Below, one piece after another: positions 17,467 to 26,569 of a stretch of 49,892 nt of DNA. Below the pieces are notes generated by a model that saw nothing but the letters and a program-made list of their open reading frames with translations, was not told the DNA's origin and did no database searches. Made by a program: the position numbers and the translations under genes. The stretch is from Oscillibacter sp. UBA6647 (GTDB lineage Bacteria; Bacillota; Clostridia; Oscillospirales; Oscillospiraceae). The stretch spans positions 10,731-60,622 of the forward strand of contig DKLF01000018.1 in the NCBI GenBank assembly GCA_002455655.1, in the 5' to 3' direction. Position 1 is the stretch's first letter; every line of letters begins with the position of its first letter.

Positions 17467-17524
17467 CGTTACAGTTGTCAACATTTTCCCATGTAGTCTT
17501 GAAATTAAGGTCATCTAGTAAGTC

Positions 17525-18595
17525 CTAAATAAGCTCCCGAATCCGTTGGCCCATTTCCCGGCAGCCCACTAAAGTTCCACCCTGATCCATAATGTCGCCG
17601 CAGCGATAACCAGTGTGCAGTACCGTCTCTACCGCTGCCTCCAGGGCGTCTGCCTCTTCCGCCATGCCAAAGCTGTACCGCAGCATCATGGCGGCGGACA
17701 AGATCGTACCGATGGGATTTGCTTTGTCCTGACCGGCAATATCCGGGGCCGAGCCATGAATAGGCTCATACAAACCACGGCTACCGTCTCCCATACTGGA
17801 GGATGGGATCATTCCGATGGAACCGGTAATCTGGCTGGCTTCATCGGAGAGAATATCACCAAAGAGGTTTTCGGTAACAATGACATCAAACTGGCTGGGA
17901 TCGCGGACAATCTGCATGGCGGCGTTATCCACGTACATATGCCGCAGCTCCACGTTTGGATACTCCTTCGCCACTGCGCAGACCGTCTTGCGCCAGAGCC
18001 GGGAGGTATCCAGTACGTTGGCTTTGTCAACAGAGGTCACTTGCTTCCGGCGTTTTTGCGCCATCTGGAACGCCACATGGGCGATGCGCCGGATCTCATG
18101 CTCGCTGTAAGCCATGATATCCGTTGCTACCTGCTCACCGTTTCGTTCCTCGGTGGTGTGTTTTCCAAAATAAACTCCGCCAATCAGTTCCCGGACCACT
18201 ACAAAGTCAATGCCCGCCGCCGCAATATCCGCTCGAAGCGGACAGGCGGCGGAGAGATCGGCAAACATGCGGGCGGGTCGGATATTGGTATAAAGCCCCA
18301 TGGCGCTTCGCAGCTTCAAAAGGCCGCGCTCCGGCCGCTTCTCCGACGGGACGGCGTCCCACTTGGGACCACCCACCGCACCCAACAGTACACTGTCGGA
18401 GGAAAGGCAGGTATCCAGACTGGAATCCGGCAGTGGTATGCCGAAGGCATCGATGGTGCTGCCGCCCATGGGCGCGTCTCGATAGGTAAAGGTATGGCCG
18501 AACTTACAGGCGACGGCATCCAAAATGCCGATCGCCTCCCCTACAATCTCCGGGCCAATGCCATCGCCACGAATCACAGCAATCGTCTTGTTCAT
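17525..18595 (-). CDS. leuB: 3-isopropylmalate dehydrogenase
   Basis: A 356-residue decarboxylating dehydrogenase that oxidises 3-isopropylmalate with NAD to 2-ketoisocaproate, the third step of leucine synthesis. It shows GDGIGPEIV at the N-terminus, LLGAVGGPKWD, the substrate-binding LKLRSAMGLYTNIRPAR, the VVRELIGGVYFG loop, the metal-binding VTENLFGDILSDEASQITGSIGM and the NAD-site run YEPIHGSAPDIAGQDKANP. ATG overlaps the leuD stop by four bases. Last gene of leuACDB. No clear terminator is visible before the EamA remnant. Confidence 0.97.
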   Translation of the reverse strand: MNKTIAVIRGDGIGPEIVGEAIGILDAVACKFGHTFTYRDAPMGGSTIDAFGIPLPDSSLDTCLSSDSVLLGAVGGPKWDAVPSEKRPERGLLKLRSAMGLYTNIRPARMFADLSAACPLRADIAAAGIDFVVVRELIGGVYFGKHTTEERNGEQVATDIMAYSEHEIRRIAHVAFQMAQKRRKQVTSVDKANVLDTSRLWRKTVCAVAKEYPNVELRHMYVDNAAMQIVRDPSQFDVIVTENLFGDILSDEASQITGSIGMIPSSSMGDGSRGLYEPIHGSAPDIAGQDKANPIGTILSAAMMLRYSFGMAEEADALEAAVETVLHTGYRCGDIMDQGGTLVGCREMGQRIRELI

Positions 18596-19089
18596 TTCGC
18601 AGCTCCTTTCGCCCGAAAGGATGCCATCAGGCCACCTTTGGAAATGATATCCTTAATAAAGGGCGGAAAAGGCTCTGCCTGATAGGTTTCGCCCTTGGTT
18701 ACATCGGTGATGACGCCGGTATTATAGTCCACCGTCACCTCATCGCCGTCGTCAATTCCCTCGCTGGCGGCCGGACACTCCAGAATGGGCAGGCCAATAT
18801 TGATGGAGTTGCGGTAAAAAATCCGGGCAAAGTTCTTGGCAATGACGCAGGAAATGCCGCTGGCTTTAATGGCAATGGGGGCGTGCTCCCGGGAAGAACC
18901 ACAGCCGAAATTCAAGCCAGCCACCAGAATATCCCCTGATTGGCTCTTCTGCCGGAAAGATTTGTCGATATCCTCCATGCAGTGGACCGCCAACTCGTTG
19001 GGATTTTGCGTTGCCAAATAGCGAGCTGGAATAATGACGTCAGTATCAATGTGATCGCCGTATTTATGTGCTATTCCGTGTGCATTCAC
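18592..19089 (-). CDS. leuD: 3-isopropylmalate dehydratase small subunit
   Basis: A 165-residue small subunit that with LeuC isomerises 2-isopropylmalate to 3-isopropylmalate. It shows DTDVIIPARYL near residue 16, the family signature GLNFGCGSSREHAP near residue 58 and SFARIFYRNSINIGLP-like text (NFARIFYRNSINIGLP). The short length is that of the archaeal/clostridial LeuD subfamily. It overlaps both leuC and leuB by four bases, so translation is coupled. Confidence 0.96.
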   Translation of the reverse strand: MNAHGIAHKYGDHIDTDVIIPARYLATQNPNELAVHCMEDIDKSFRQKSQSGDILVAGLNFGCGSSREHAPIAIKASGISCVIAKNFARIFYRNSINIGLPILECPAASEGIDDGDEVTVDYNTGVITDVTKGETYQAEPFPPFIKDIISKGGLMASFRAKGAAK

Positions 19090-20354
19090 TTTTTCATAAC
19101 CTCCTCAGGATGGCAGAGATGCCCGGCAATGCCGGATGCGGCGGCAACCGCCGGAGAAGCCAGATAGACCTCGCTGGTAACGTGACCCATGCGGCCTACA
19201 AAATTACGGTTGGTGGTGGAGACGGCACGCTCTCCTGGAGCCAGGCAACCCATGTGACCGCCCAGGCAGGGCCCGCAGGTAGGCGTGGAGACAATGCACC
19301 CGGCATCAAGAAAGATCTCTGTATAACCGCAGCGAATGCACTCCCGGTAAATCGCCTGCGTGGCGGGGATCACGATTCCCCGAACACCATACGCAAGATG
19401 GCGGCCTTTCAAAATTTCCGCTGCCGCTGCCAAATCCGGCAGCTGGCCGTTGGTGCAGGAACCGATCACCACCTGATCGATGGCAATATTCGCCCCCTCC
19501 CGTGCACTGTGGGCGTTCTCCGGCAGATGGGGCCACGCCACCACGCAGTCGATGGCTCCAAGATTCAGGTCAATGGTCCGTTCATATTCCGCGTCGGGAT
19601 CTGCTTCATAGGCTGTCCACGGACGGTCCACCCGGCCGTCCACATAGGCCCGGGTCACTTCGTCCACTGGGAAAATACCGTTTTTCGCACCGGCTTCAAT
19701 GGCCATATTGGCAATGGTCAGCCGGTCATAAATCGTCAGATTCTTGACGCCGTCACCGGAAAACTCCAGGGATTGATACCGAGCGCCATCCACCCCGATC
19801 ATCCCAATCAGCGTCAGGATCACGTCTTTGCCCGAAACATAAGGCCGCAGCTCACCGGTGAGATTAACCCGGATGGCGGAGGGTACCTTGAACCAGGTCT
19901 CGCCAACGGCCATAGCTGCTCCCATATCCGTGGAGCCAACGCCGGTGGAAAAAGCGCCAAGCGCACCATAGGTACAGGTGTGGGAATCGGCGCCGATCAC
20001 GGCTTCGCCGGGACCAACCAGTCCCTTTTCCGGCAGCAGGGCGTGCTCAATCCCCATCTCGCCTACGTCGTAATAATGGTCGATATCAAACCGGCGGGCA
20101 AAGGTTCGACACTGCTGGCACTGGGTAGCCGCCTTAATATCCTTGTTGGGAGTAAAATGATCCATCACCATGGCAATGCGGCTTTTGTCAAAAATCTTCG
20201 TAAAGCCGTTGGCCTCGAATTCATTGATCGCCACAGGCGAAGTGATATCGTTTCCCAGAACCAGATCCAGTTTTGCCTGAATCAATTGCCCTGCATGAAC
20301 TTCCGGAAGTCCTGCGTGACAGGCCAGAATCTTTTGTGTCATCGTCATTCCCAT
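19086..20354 (-). CDS. leuC: 3-isopropylmalate dehydratase large subunit
   Basis: A 422-residue aconitase-family subunit. It carries the three Fe-S cluster cysteines: IGSCTNGQLPD and later CGPCLGGHMGCLAPGE, and the typical GADSHTCTYGALGAFSTGVGS. Forms the isomerase with LeuD. AAGGAG is eight bases ahead of ATG at 20354 and 16 bases follow leuA. Length is that of the shorter clostridial LeuC form. Confidence 0.96.
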   Translation of the reverse strand: MGMTMTQKILACHAGLPEVHAGQLIQAKLDLVLGNDITSPVAINEFEANGFTKIFDKSRIAMVMDHFTPNKDIKAATQCQQCRTFARRFDIDHYYDVGEMGIEHALLPEKGLVGPGEAVIGADSHTCTYGALGAFSTGVGSTDMGAAMAVGETWFKVPSAIRVNLTGELRPYVSGKDVILTLIGMIGVDGARYQSLEFSGDGVKNLTIYDRLTIANMAIEAGAKNGIFPVDEVTRAYVDGRVDRPWTAYEADPDAEYERTIDLNLGAIDCVVAWPHLPENAHSAREGANIAIDQVVIGSCTNGQLPDLAAAAEILKGRHLAYGVRGIVIPATQAIYRECIRCGYTEIFLDAGCIVSTPTCGPCLGGHMGCLAPGERAVSTTNRNFVGRMGHVTSEVYLASPAVAAASGIAGHLCHPEEVMKK

Positions 20355-20369
20355 TGTGCGTTCTCCTTT

Positions 20370-21881
20370 TTATGCGGTTGCTTCGATCATTTTATTGATA
20401 CCGTTGACATAAGCGCGGATAGAAGATTCTATAATGTCCGTGGATAATCCGGTCCCGGTATAGCTATTGCCTGTACCATCGGAGATTTTGACGACTGCCT
20501 CGCCGATGGCGTCTTCCCCGTCCGTAACAGCATTGAGGCTGAAGCTGTCAAGACTCACGCGGATTCCCAGCATTTGATTGATCGCCTTAAAGGAAGCGTC
20601 CAGTGGGCCGGAGCCGATTGCCACTTCCTGCAATATCTTATTATCCCGCTTGATTTTGACGCAGGAGGTGTTCGGCATGCCGTCACCGGCGTTAATTACA
20701 TGACTGATCAGTTGGCAGGAATCAATTCCGGTGTGGCGGCGGTTTAAAATCAAAGCCTCGATGTCAGAGCCGGTGATTGTCTTTTTCTTATCCGCCAACG
20801 CCTTAAACCGGGCAAATACATCATCCAGCTCTCCATCGACCAGTTCATAACCCATGGAAACCAGCTTCTCCCGTAGGGCATGCTTGCCGGAGTGTTTGCC
20901 CAAAACCATGGTGTTCTGCGGGATTCCCACATCCGTGGATTTTATAATTTCATAAGTCTGGGCGTTGGCGATCACGCCATGCTGATGGATTCCGGATTCA
21001 TGAGCAAAGGCATTGGCTCCCACGATGGCCTTACTGGGCGAAATGAGAGCGCCGGTGATATTGCTGAGCAACTTGCTGCTTTTATATATCTGGCGGGTAT
21101 TGATCTGCGTTTGCGCACCATAAAAGTCTCCGCGGGTCTTTAACGCCATAACAACTTCTTCCAAGCTGGCGTTTCCGGCACGCTCGCCAATTCCGTTGAC
21201 GGTGCACTCCACCTGCACCGCTCCTGCCTGGATACAAGCCAGCGAATTGGCTACCGCCAGGCCCAAATCATCGTGACAGTGGACGGAGATATCCACCTGG
21301 TCGATATCGATCACGTTGGCGCGGAGATAAGTAATCAGATCAGCCATCTCCTGCGGTGTGGAATACCCAACGGTATCCGGGACATTCAGTGTTGTGGCGC
21401 CGGCGGCCACTGCAGCGGTATAGCACTTTGCAAGAAATGCCGGGTCGGAGCGTGACGCATCCTCGGCCGAAAATTCGATGTCCGGACACTTGGATTTTGC
21501 ATAGCCTACCATCTCGCTGATGGAGGCCAGTACCTCTTCCCGCGTCATCCGCAGCTTATACTCCATGTGGATATCGCTGGTAGCCAAAAAAACATGGATT
21601 CGGGGATGATTTGCCTCTTTGACGGCATCCCAGGCGGCGTCAATGTCACCTTTGGTACAGCGGGCCAAACTGGCTACTGTGCAGGCGTTCACCGCTGCGG
21701 CAATCGCCTGAACACTCTTGAAGTCCATCGGGGAAGCAATGGCGAATCCAGCCTCAATAATGTTTACCCCCAGTTTTTCAAGCTGTTTGGCCATCTCGAT
21801 CTTTTCACTTAGGTTCATGCTGCAGCCGGGAGACTGCTCACCATCTCTCAAAGTCGTATCAAAAATTTTAATGTATCTCAT
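20370..21881 (-). CDS. leuA: 2-isopropylmalate synthase
   Basis: A 503-residue enzyme that condenses acetyl-CoA with 2-ketoisovalerate, the committed step of leucine synthesis. The N-terminal catalytic barrel has FDTTLRDGEQSPGCSM, EAGFAIASP and the metal-binding ISVHCHDDLGLAVANSLA, plus GIGERAGNASLEEVVMA. The C-terminal part (about 390-503) is the LeuA regulatory domain for leucine feedback. AGGAGG stands seven bases ahead of ATG at 21881. First gene of the operon, behind a T-box leader. Confidence 0.97.
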   Translation of the reverse strand: MRYIKIFDTTLRDGEQSPGCSMNLSEKIEMAKQLEKLGVNIIEAGFAIASPMDFKSVQAIAAAVNACTVASLARCTKGDIDAAWDAVKEANHPRIHVFLATSDIHMEYKLRMTREEVLASISEMVGYAKSKCPDIEFSAEDASRSDPAFLAKCYTAAVAAGATTLNVPDTVGYSTPQEMADLITYLRANVIDIDQVDISVHCHDDLGLAVANSLACIQAGAVQVECTVNGIGERAGNASLEEVVMALKTRGDFYGAQTQINTRQIYKSSKLLSNITGALISPSKAIVGANAFAHESGIHQHGVIANAQTYEIIKSTDVGIPQNTMVLGKHSGKHALREKLVSMGYELVDGELDDVFARFKALADKKKTITGSDIEALILNRRHTGIDSCQLISHVINAGDGMPNTSCVKIKRDNKILQEVAIGSGPLDASFKAINQMLGIRVSLDSFSLNAVTDGEDAIGEAVVKISDGTGNSYTGTGLSTDIIESSIRAYVNGINKMIEATA

Positions 21882-21934
21882 GCGTCATCCTCCTGATCTG
21901 GTTTGAATCGTTCTTTCTATATCCGAACAGACGA

Positions 21935-21977
21935 CAAAAAAAGGCTTTCGTCTCTATAATTATAGAGACGAAAGCCT
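21935..21977 (-). terminator. T-box regulatory terminator
   Basis: A perfect 18-bp inverted repeat (AGGCTTTCGTCTCTATAA at 21942-21959 and its complement at 21960-21977) followed on the minus strand by seven T residues. It competes with the antiterminator containing the T-box sequence. Confidence 0.93.
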
Positions 21978-22235
21978 AAACTTCCGCGGTACCACTCCGA
22001 TTGGCATAAAATGCCCGCTTTCGGTATCGGCTCAGTTATCTTGAGCGAATCCCGCCTCTCTGGTAACGGTGAGGAAACCCGTTCCCGCCTAAACGGCCTG
22101 AGCCGTTTCAGCAGAAGTACTCAAGGGCCAGTAACATCTCTCCGCTCTGCATTGCCTCGCAGCGTCCGGCAACTCTCTGAAGCGTCCTGGGGAGATTTTT
22201 TCCCTGTCATCGTATCTGTTCGTTTTGCTATTGAG
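21935..22235 (-). promoter_or_regulatory. T-box leader riboswitch of the leu operon
   Basis: Minus-strand leader of about 300 nt between the leuA promoter and gene. The conserved T-box GGAGTGGTACCGCGG is at 21984-21998, immediately followed by the terminator. Upstream lie a stem-I-like region (CAGAGAGTTGCCGGA and its pair) and a second helical region ending near TGCTGAAAC. The antiterminator would form when uncharged tRNA-Leu pairs with the leader. I could not fix the specifier codon by eye; leucine triplets occur in the expected part of stem I. Confidence 0.9.
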
Positions 22236-22239
22236 CGTC

Positions 22240-22268
22240 ACTGTACAGGATTGCAGATGGTTTGTCAA
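22240..22268 (-). promoter_or_regulatory. Promoter of the leuACDB operon
   Basis: Minus strand: perfect -35 TTGACA (22263-22268), 17-bp spacer, -10 TACAGT (22240-22245). Transcription would start near 22233, at the beginning of the T-box leader. Confidence 0.87.
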
Positions 22269-22582
22269 TCCTACTTTTTTATTTTTGACGTTTTTAATAT
22301 TTTATAAGTCTTCCGTATCCTGGATAATGTAAAATTTGCCTAAATTTTTTTGTATGGTTAGATTTGGAACTTTAAGGCGGCATTTTACAAAAAATGCAGT
22401 AAAACACAGCCTGTGATAAAATCAGACGCTATTATAAATGATTTATACAAGCTGGAACGGATGCAGATGATGTTTAAATAGATGCGCAATATACCGAATC
22501 GACTGGAAATTAGTTTGGTCACATCAGCTCGTCGAGGACGAACTGAACGAGCACCGCGGCAGCCGTCGGAATACCGCGTTCG
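22269..22582. other. AT-rich gap between M20 remnant and leu promoter
   Basis: About 310 bases with no open frame of note. It may hold the lost 3' end of the M20 gene, but no M20 C-terminal motif is readable in any frame. Confidence 0.5.
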
Positions 22583-23512
22583 TCAAAGCAGTTCTTTAAG
22601 ATCATTGACAAGCGGCGGCATACCCTCTTCTATAGTGACTTCGGCCTCGGCCCGCATCGTCTCGCAGCCATGCTTTGCCACGCGGTGGATAGAGTCGAGG
22701 ACCTGCAGCCGCTTTTGCGGATCAAGCGCCCGCAGCGTGCCCTCCAGCTCCACTTCCCCAGGAATCACATTGGGCGCTGTTCCGCCGCGAATCACGCCGA
22801 ATGTGAGAACGGCGCCGTCATTGATGGACAATTCCCTGGAAATGATCGACTGCATCTGCGTGACAAGATAGCACGCGGCGACGATCGGGTCTACGCACCG
22901 GTAAGGATGCGCGCCGTGGCCTCCCTTGCCCTTAACCTTAATCTTGACCGTGTCCGACGAAGCATGGGATGCGCCAAAGCGGACGCCCACCTTTCCCGCC
23001 TGAGTGTCCGGCCATGTATGGAAGCCAAGCACAAAATCCGGATGCGGATCCCGCAGTACGCCGTGCTCCAAAAGGATGCGCGCTCCGCACCCATTTTCTT
23101 CTGCAGGCTGGAACATCAGTCGTACCGTTCCACTGAACTCACTCTCATGCTCTTTCAGCACACGGGCTGCAAGCAGCAGCGCCGCTGTATGCATATCATG
23201 TCCGCAGGCGTGACTGACACCTTTATTTTCCGAGGCGAAAGCCTCTCCGGTATCTTCCTGCACCGGCAGCGCATCAATATCGGCCCGAATGGCAACCGTC
23301 TTCCCCGTGCCGGGTTTCTTTCCGTGAATATCGGCAATGACGCCGGTCTCAAGGCCAAATTCAAGCGGCTCCACACGCATCTTCTTGAGTTCTGTACGAA
23401 TCAGTTCCGAGGTCCTGTACTCCTTAAGGCTTAGCTCCGGATGCCGGTGGAGCTCTCTGCGCAGATTGATGCCATATTCAGCAGATTGATTGACGATTTC
23501 CTGAACGTTCAT
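22583..23512 (-). pseudogene. M20D-type amidohydrolase (aminoacylase/hippurate-hydrolase-like), C-terminally truncated
   Basis: 309 residues of a metal-dependent amidase. It has the N-terminal RRELHRHPELSLKEYRT, metal ligands in VSHACGHDMHTAALL (Cys/His) and FQPAEENGCGA (Glu), the His of LGFHTWPD, and the dimerisation lid with GKGGHGAHPYRCVDP. Family members have about 380-400 residues. This frame stops after EEGMPPLVNDLKELL, just where the catalytic domain should resume, so the final His ligand in the usual MGAEDF region is absent. No matching continuation is found in other frames for 300 bases. Probably inactive or degraded. It is last in the creatininase-TRAP operon, with its own RBS AAAGGAG. 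Confidence 0.82.
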
Positions 23513-23525
23513 AACATACTCCTTT

Positions 23526-23557
23526 AAAAAAGGGTGGCCTGTTCAGACCACCCTTTT
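23526..23557 (-). terminator. Terminator/attenuator after dctP
   Basis: A 10-bp stem AAAAGGGTGG/CCACCCTTTT (23528-23537 and 23548-23557) with six A residues on its left, which is a U tract on the minus strand. Lies between dctP and the M20 gene, so most transcripts would end after the binding protein. Confidence 0.8.
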
Positions 23558-23575
23558 GGTATTCGCGGAATTAAT

Positions 23576-24622
23576 TCAGCCCTCAGCGATCTGCTTAACG
23601 GCAGCATAATCGCCCTCGCCCCAAACCTTGACGCCAAGGTTATCGCGGACTTCCTGCGTGGCGGACTTCCATTCGGCAAGGTCAGGTTTGCAAACGGTCA
23701 TACCGGCATCAATGCAGGTTTGCAGATCACGCTGCATGGCCTCTTCCATATACTCGTTGGCAAACTCGCGTGCACGCTGACAAGATTCAACAATCAAATC
23801 CTGATATTCCTGAGAAAGGCCAGTGAAGAAATCGTTGTTGATCATAACAAACGCAGGCTTGATAATGTGGTCGGACATGACCAAGTACTTGTTGACATTC
23901 TGGAAACCGTAAGAGACGATGGTCTCGATCGGGTTTTCCTGACCTTCCACAACGCCGGTCTGCATGGCGGAGTAGACTTCTCCCATGTCCATCGGTGTAG
24001 GATTGGTGCCGAACGCCTTAAACGTGTCAACATAGTAATCCTTTTCCGGAACGCGCAGCTTGAGGTTCTTCATGTCGGCAAGGGAGTTGATGGCAACATT
24101 ACTTGAGATGATTCGCGGGGAACGGGGCAGAATGTCGAGGGTACGGGTGTTGCGGGAATCAATGCCCTTCTGAATGTATGTTTGGCCGATTTCGCTTTCC
24201 ATGAATTCCATGTACTTGTCGAGGCTATCGAAAAGATACAGCAGACACAGATACTCGAGTTCCTTGATACCGGGATCGCCGCTCGACATCATCTGTAATT
24301 GGTTCATACTGACCTGCTCAACCTGTTCATTGGTACTGCCAGCCTGATTAGCAGGATACAGCAGAACTTCAATGTCACCGTTGGAGCCTTCTTCGACGTA
24401 CTGCTTAAACATCTTCATGCCCTCATAGGCAGCCTCGCCGTCACTGGCCCAGGTCGAATACTTGATTTGGATGCTGGCCTTGGTCGGCTGTGCAGAACTT
24501 TTACTGCCGCCGGAGGCGGCAGAGGCCGAGGCAGCATCGCCATTGCCATTTGAGCAGCCCGCCAGCACAGATGCAATCATAACAAGGGACATAGCAAGAG
24601 AAAAAATACGCTTCATTTTCAT
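23576..24622 (-). CDS. dctP: TRAP transporter solute-binding lipoprotein DctP
   Basis: A 348-residue secreted lipoprotein: signal peptide with lipobox LAGC at residues 20-23, a Gly/Ser/Ala linker, then a DctP domain with LKLRVPEKDYYVDTFKAFGTNP (conserved Arg for the substrate carboxylate) and MQTGVVEGQENPIE. RBS AAGGAAGG precedes ATG at 24622. In this operon the binding protein follows dctM, unlike the other two TRAP loci in the window where it comes first. Ligand not identifiable; the creatininase and M20 neighbours suggest an amide or N-acyl compound with a carboxylate. Confidence 0.92.
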   Translation of the reverse strand: MKMKRIFSLAMSLVMIASVLAGCSNGNGDAASASAASGGSKSSAQPTKASIQIKYSTWASDGEAAYEGMKMFKQYVEEGSNGDIEVLLYPANQAGSTNEQVEQVSMNQLQMMSSGDPGIKELEYLCLLYLFDSLDKYMEFMESEIGQTYIQKGIDSRNTRTLDILPRSPRIISSNVAINSLADMKNLKLRVPEKDYYVDTFKAFGTNPTPMDMGEVYSAMQTGVVEGQENPIETIVSYGFQNVNKYLVMSDHIIKPAFVMINNDFFTGLSQEYQDLIVESCQRAREFANEYMEEAMQRDLQTCIDAGMTVCKPDLAEWKSATQEVRDNLGVKVWGEGDYAAVKQIAEG

Positions 24623-24682
24623 GGGAGTCTTCCTTCCTTATTTTAAGTTATTTCAAAGGATGCAACGCCTTTCAAACCAATT

Positions 24683-25969
24683 TCACCCCATCAGGCTGGG
24701 TAGAAACAAGCTTAGCTGTGGAAAAAATGTGATGAGCAAGATCGCGCCAACCAGCGGCAAGTACAAAGGCAACATTGCTTTGCTGAGTCTGGCAAAGCCA
24801 ATCTTTGTAATGCTGTTAACAACGAACAGCATACTGCCGACAGGCGGTGTGCAGCCGCTGAAGGTCAATGTCACGACCATAATCAGTCCGAAATGAATCG
24901 GATTCACACCAATGGCCTCAACCACCGGCATCAGCATCGGCGTAAGTACGACAAGCGCCTGTGAGGCCTGCATGAAAAATCCAATGAATATCAAAAGCGC
25001 AAGAATCATCAGCAGCACCACATATTTGTTTGTGCTGATTCCGAGCATCAGATTGACAAGTACATCTGCCGCCTTGGTGATCGTGAGTACCCAGCTGAAA
25101 CACGCAGCAGCTGCAAGAATAAACAAATTATTCATGCTCTGAACGCCCACGCGTTTAAGTGATTCATAAAACTGAGGGACTTTGATATTCCGATAGACAA
25201 AAAAGCCGATTAAACTGCCGTAGAGCACCGCAATCGCAGCGGATTCCGTCGGAGTAAATATGCCGGAAAGCGTTCCGCCGATGATGATGATGGGCATTAT
25301 CAAGGCGCTGAATCCGCCTCTGGCAGCTTTCCCGACTTCCCTGGGCGTCGCCTTGGGATAGCTGGGATAGTTCATCTTGACCGCATAGAAGTGCGTATAG
25401 ACCATCTGAAGCAATGCGATCACAACGCCCGGAACAATACCGGCAATCAGAAGCTTGCCGACATCTGTTCCGGAGAGAATTCCATAAAGGACCAGCGTAA
25501 TGCTCGGAGGAATGATCGGGCCGACGCAGGACGACGCAACGGTAATCGCCGCGGAAAAATCAATGTCATAGCCCTCATCCACCATTTTCGGAATCAGCGT
25601 GGACCCGAGAGCAGCGGTATCCGCTGTGGCGGAGCCTGAAACACCGGCAAAAAACACACTCGCAACAATGTTGACCTGGGCAAGGCCTCCCTTAAAGTGC
25701 CCGACCAACGCCTTTGCCATATTGATGATCTTATCCGTGACGCCACTGATATTCATCAGCTCACCTGCCATAAAGAAAAACGGAATGGCAAGCATGGTAA
25801 ACGAATTTGCTCCGTTGACCATGCGCTGTGCAACCATCGCAAGCGAGGTTCCGGACACGACCATGTATCCGGCGGACGCGATCCCGAGGGAATAAGCAAT
25901 CGGCATACCTGACAGCATTAAGACCAAAAGCGCCACAAAAAACAGTGCGATCATAGCACCGGATGTCAT
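24683..25969 (-). CDS. dctM: TRAP transporter large permease DctM
   Basis: A 428-residue polytopic permease with the usual family blocks: ANSFTMLAIPFFFMAGELM, FAGVSGSATADTAALG, SSCVGPIIPPSITLVLYG and FSGCTPPVGSMLFVV. It forms the sodium-driven channel together with DctQ. The start overlaps the dctQ stop by four bases (ATGA), with a GGAGG site inside the dctQ end. Confidence 0.94.
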   Translation of the reverse strand: MTSGAMIALFFVALLVLMLSGMPIAYSLGIASAGYMVVSGTSLAMVAQRMVNGANSFTMLAIPFFFMAGELMNISGVTDKIINMAKALVGHFKGGLAQVNIVASVFFAGVSGSATADTAALGSTLIPKMVDEGYDIDFSAAITVASSCVGPIIPPSITLVLYGILSGTDVGKLLIAGIVPGVVIALLQMVYTHFYAVKMNYPSYPKATPREVGKAARGGFSALIMPIIIIGGTLSGIFTPTESAAIAVLYGSLIGFFVYRNIKVPQFYESLKRVGVQSMNNLFILAAAACFSWVLTITKAADVLVNLMLGISTNKYVVLLMILALLIFIGFFMQASQALVVLTPMLMPVVEAIGVNPIHFGLIMVVTLTFSGCTPPVGSMLFVVNSITKIGFARLSKAMLPLYLPLVGAILLITFFPQLSLFLPSLMG

Positions 25970-26538
25970 ACCTCTTCGCCTCCTTTGTTCTTATGTTCTG
26001 GTATCTCTATCTCATTGACGCTCTCAGCTGTTTCCGTATCCGCATCCTTGAGGCAGAATTTTCCGCGGCGGAAACGGCCCAAATCACGGCACCAGCGAAG
26101 CAACGTCATAATAGCCTGAAGGGCAAGACCGACCGTAGCAGCCAGACGCCAGGTGTAGGCAGGGACAGGGATAGCGCCGAGAATATCGCTTCCCGCAGCC
26201 TTGAGCAGCGGAATGCTTGCATAGGCACACCCGGCGCAGAACGCAATAATTAGCAGCTGGCGCAGGGTATACACAGCAAACTGCATGGGCCGAGGAAATT
26301 TTTCAACAATGATGTTAATCATCATGTGGTCGTCATCAAAGTTTGAAACAGCCGATCCGACCATGCACAGCCAAACGACCATGAAGCGAACAGACTCCTC
26401 GCTCCAGATCAGTGAATAGTGAAACACGTAGCGCGAAATGACCTGAACGCACGTCACCGCAATCACAAAAAAGAAAACGATCCCAACAAAATGTCGCAGC
26501 GGGAGTGCAAAGTCGATTGGCTTTTTATCGCTTCTCAT
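25966..26538 (-). CDS. dctQ: TRAP transporter small permease DctQ
   Basis: A 190-residue four-helix membrane subunit. The conserved run QVISRYVFHYSLIWSEESVRF and VVWLCMVGSAV are typical for DctQ. ATG at 26538 (MRSDKK) is preceded by AAGGAGGAG; an upstream ATG at 26586 would overlap the creatininase gene and has no site. The C-terminal 35 residues are charged and probably cytoplasmic. Confidence 0.92.
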   Translation of the reverse strand: MRSDKKPIDFALPLRHFVGIVFFFVIAVTCVQVISRYVFHYSLIWSEESVRFMVVWLCMVGSAVSNFDDDHMMINIIVEKFPRPMQFAVYTLRQLLIIAFCAGCAYASIPLLKAAGSDILGAIPVPAYTWRLAATVGLALQAIMTLLRWCRDLGRFRRGKFCLKDADTETAESVNEIEIPEHKNKGGEEV

Positions 26539-26569
26539 ATAGGTCTCCTCCTTATGATACGGCCTTTTT

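Noticed and set aside
17615..20447. Plus-strand frames of 355 and 459 codons across leuB and leuC
   Set aside because: Antisense to unmistakable leu genes; no domain content or start signals.
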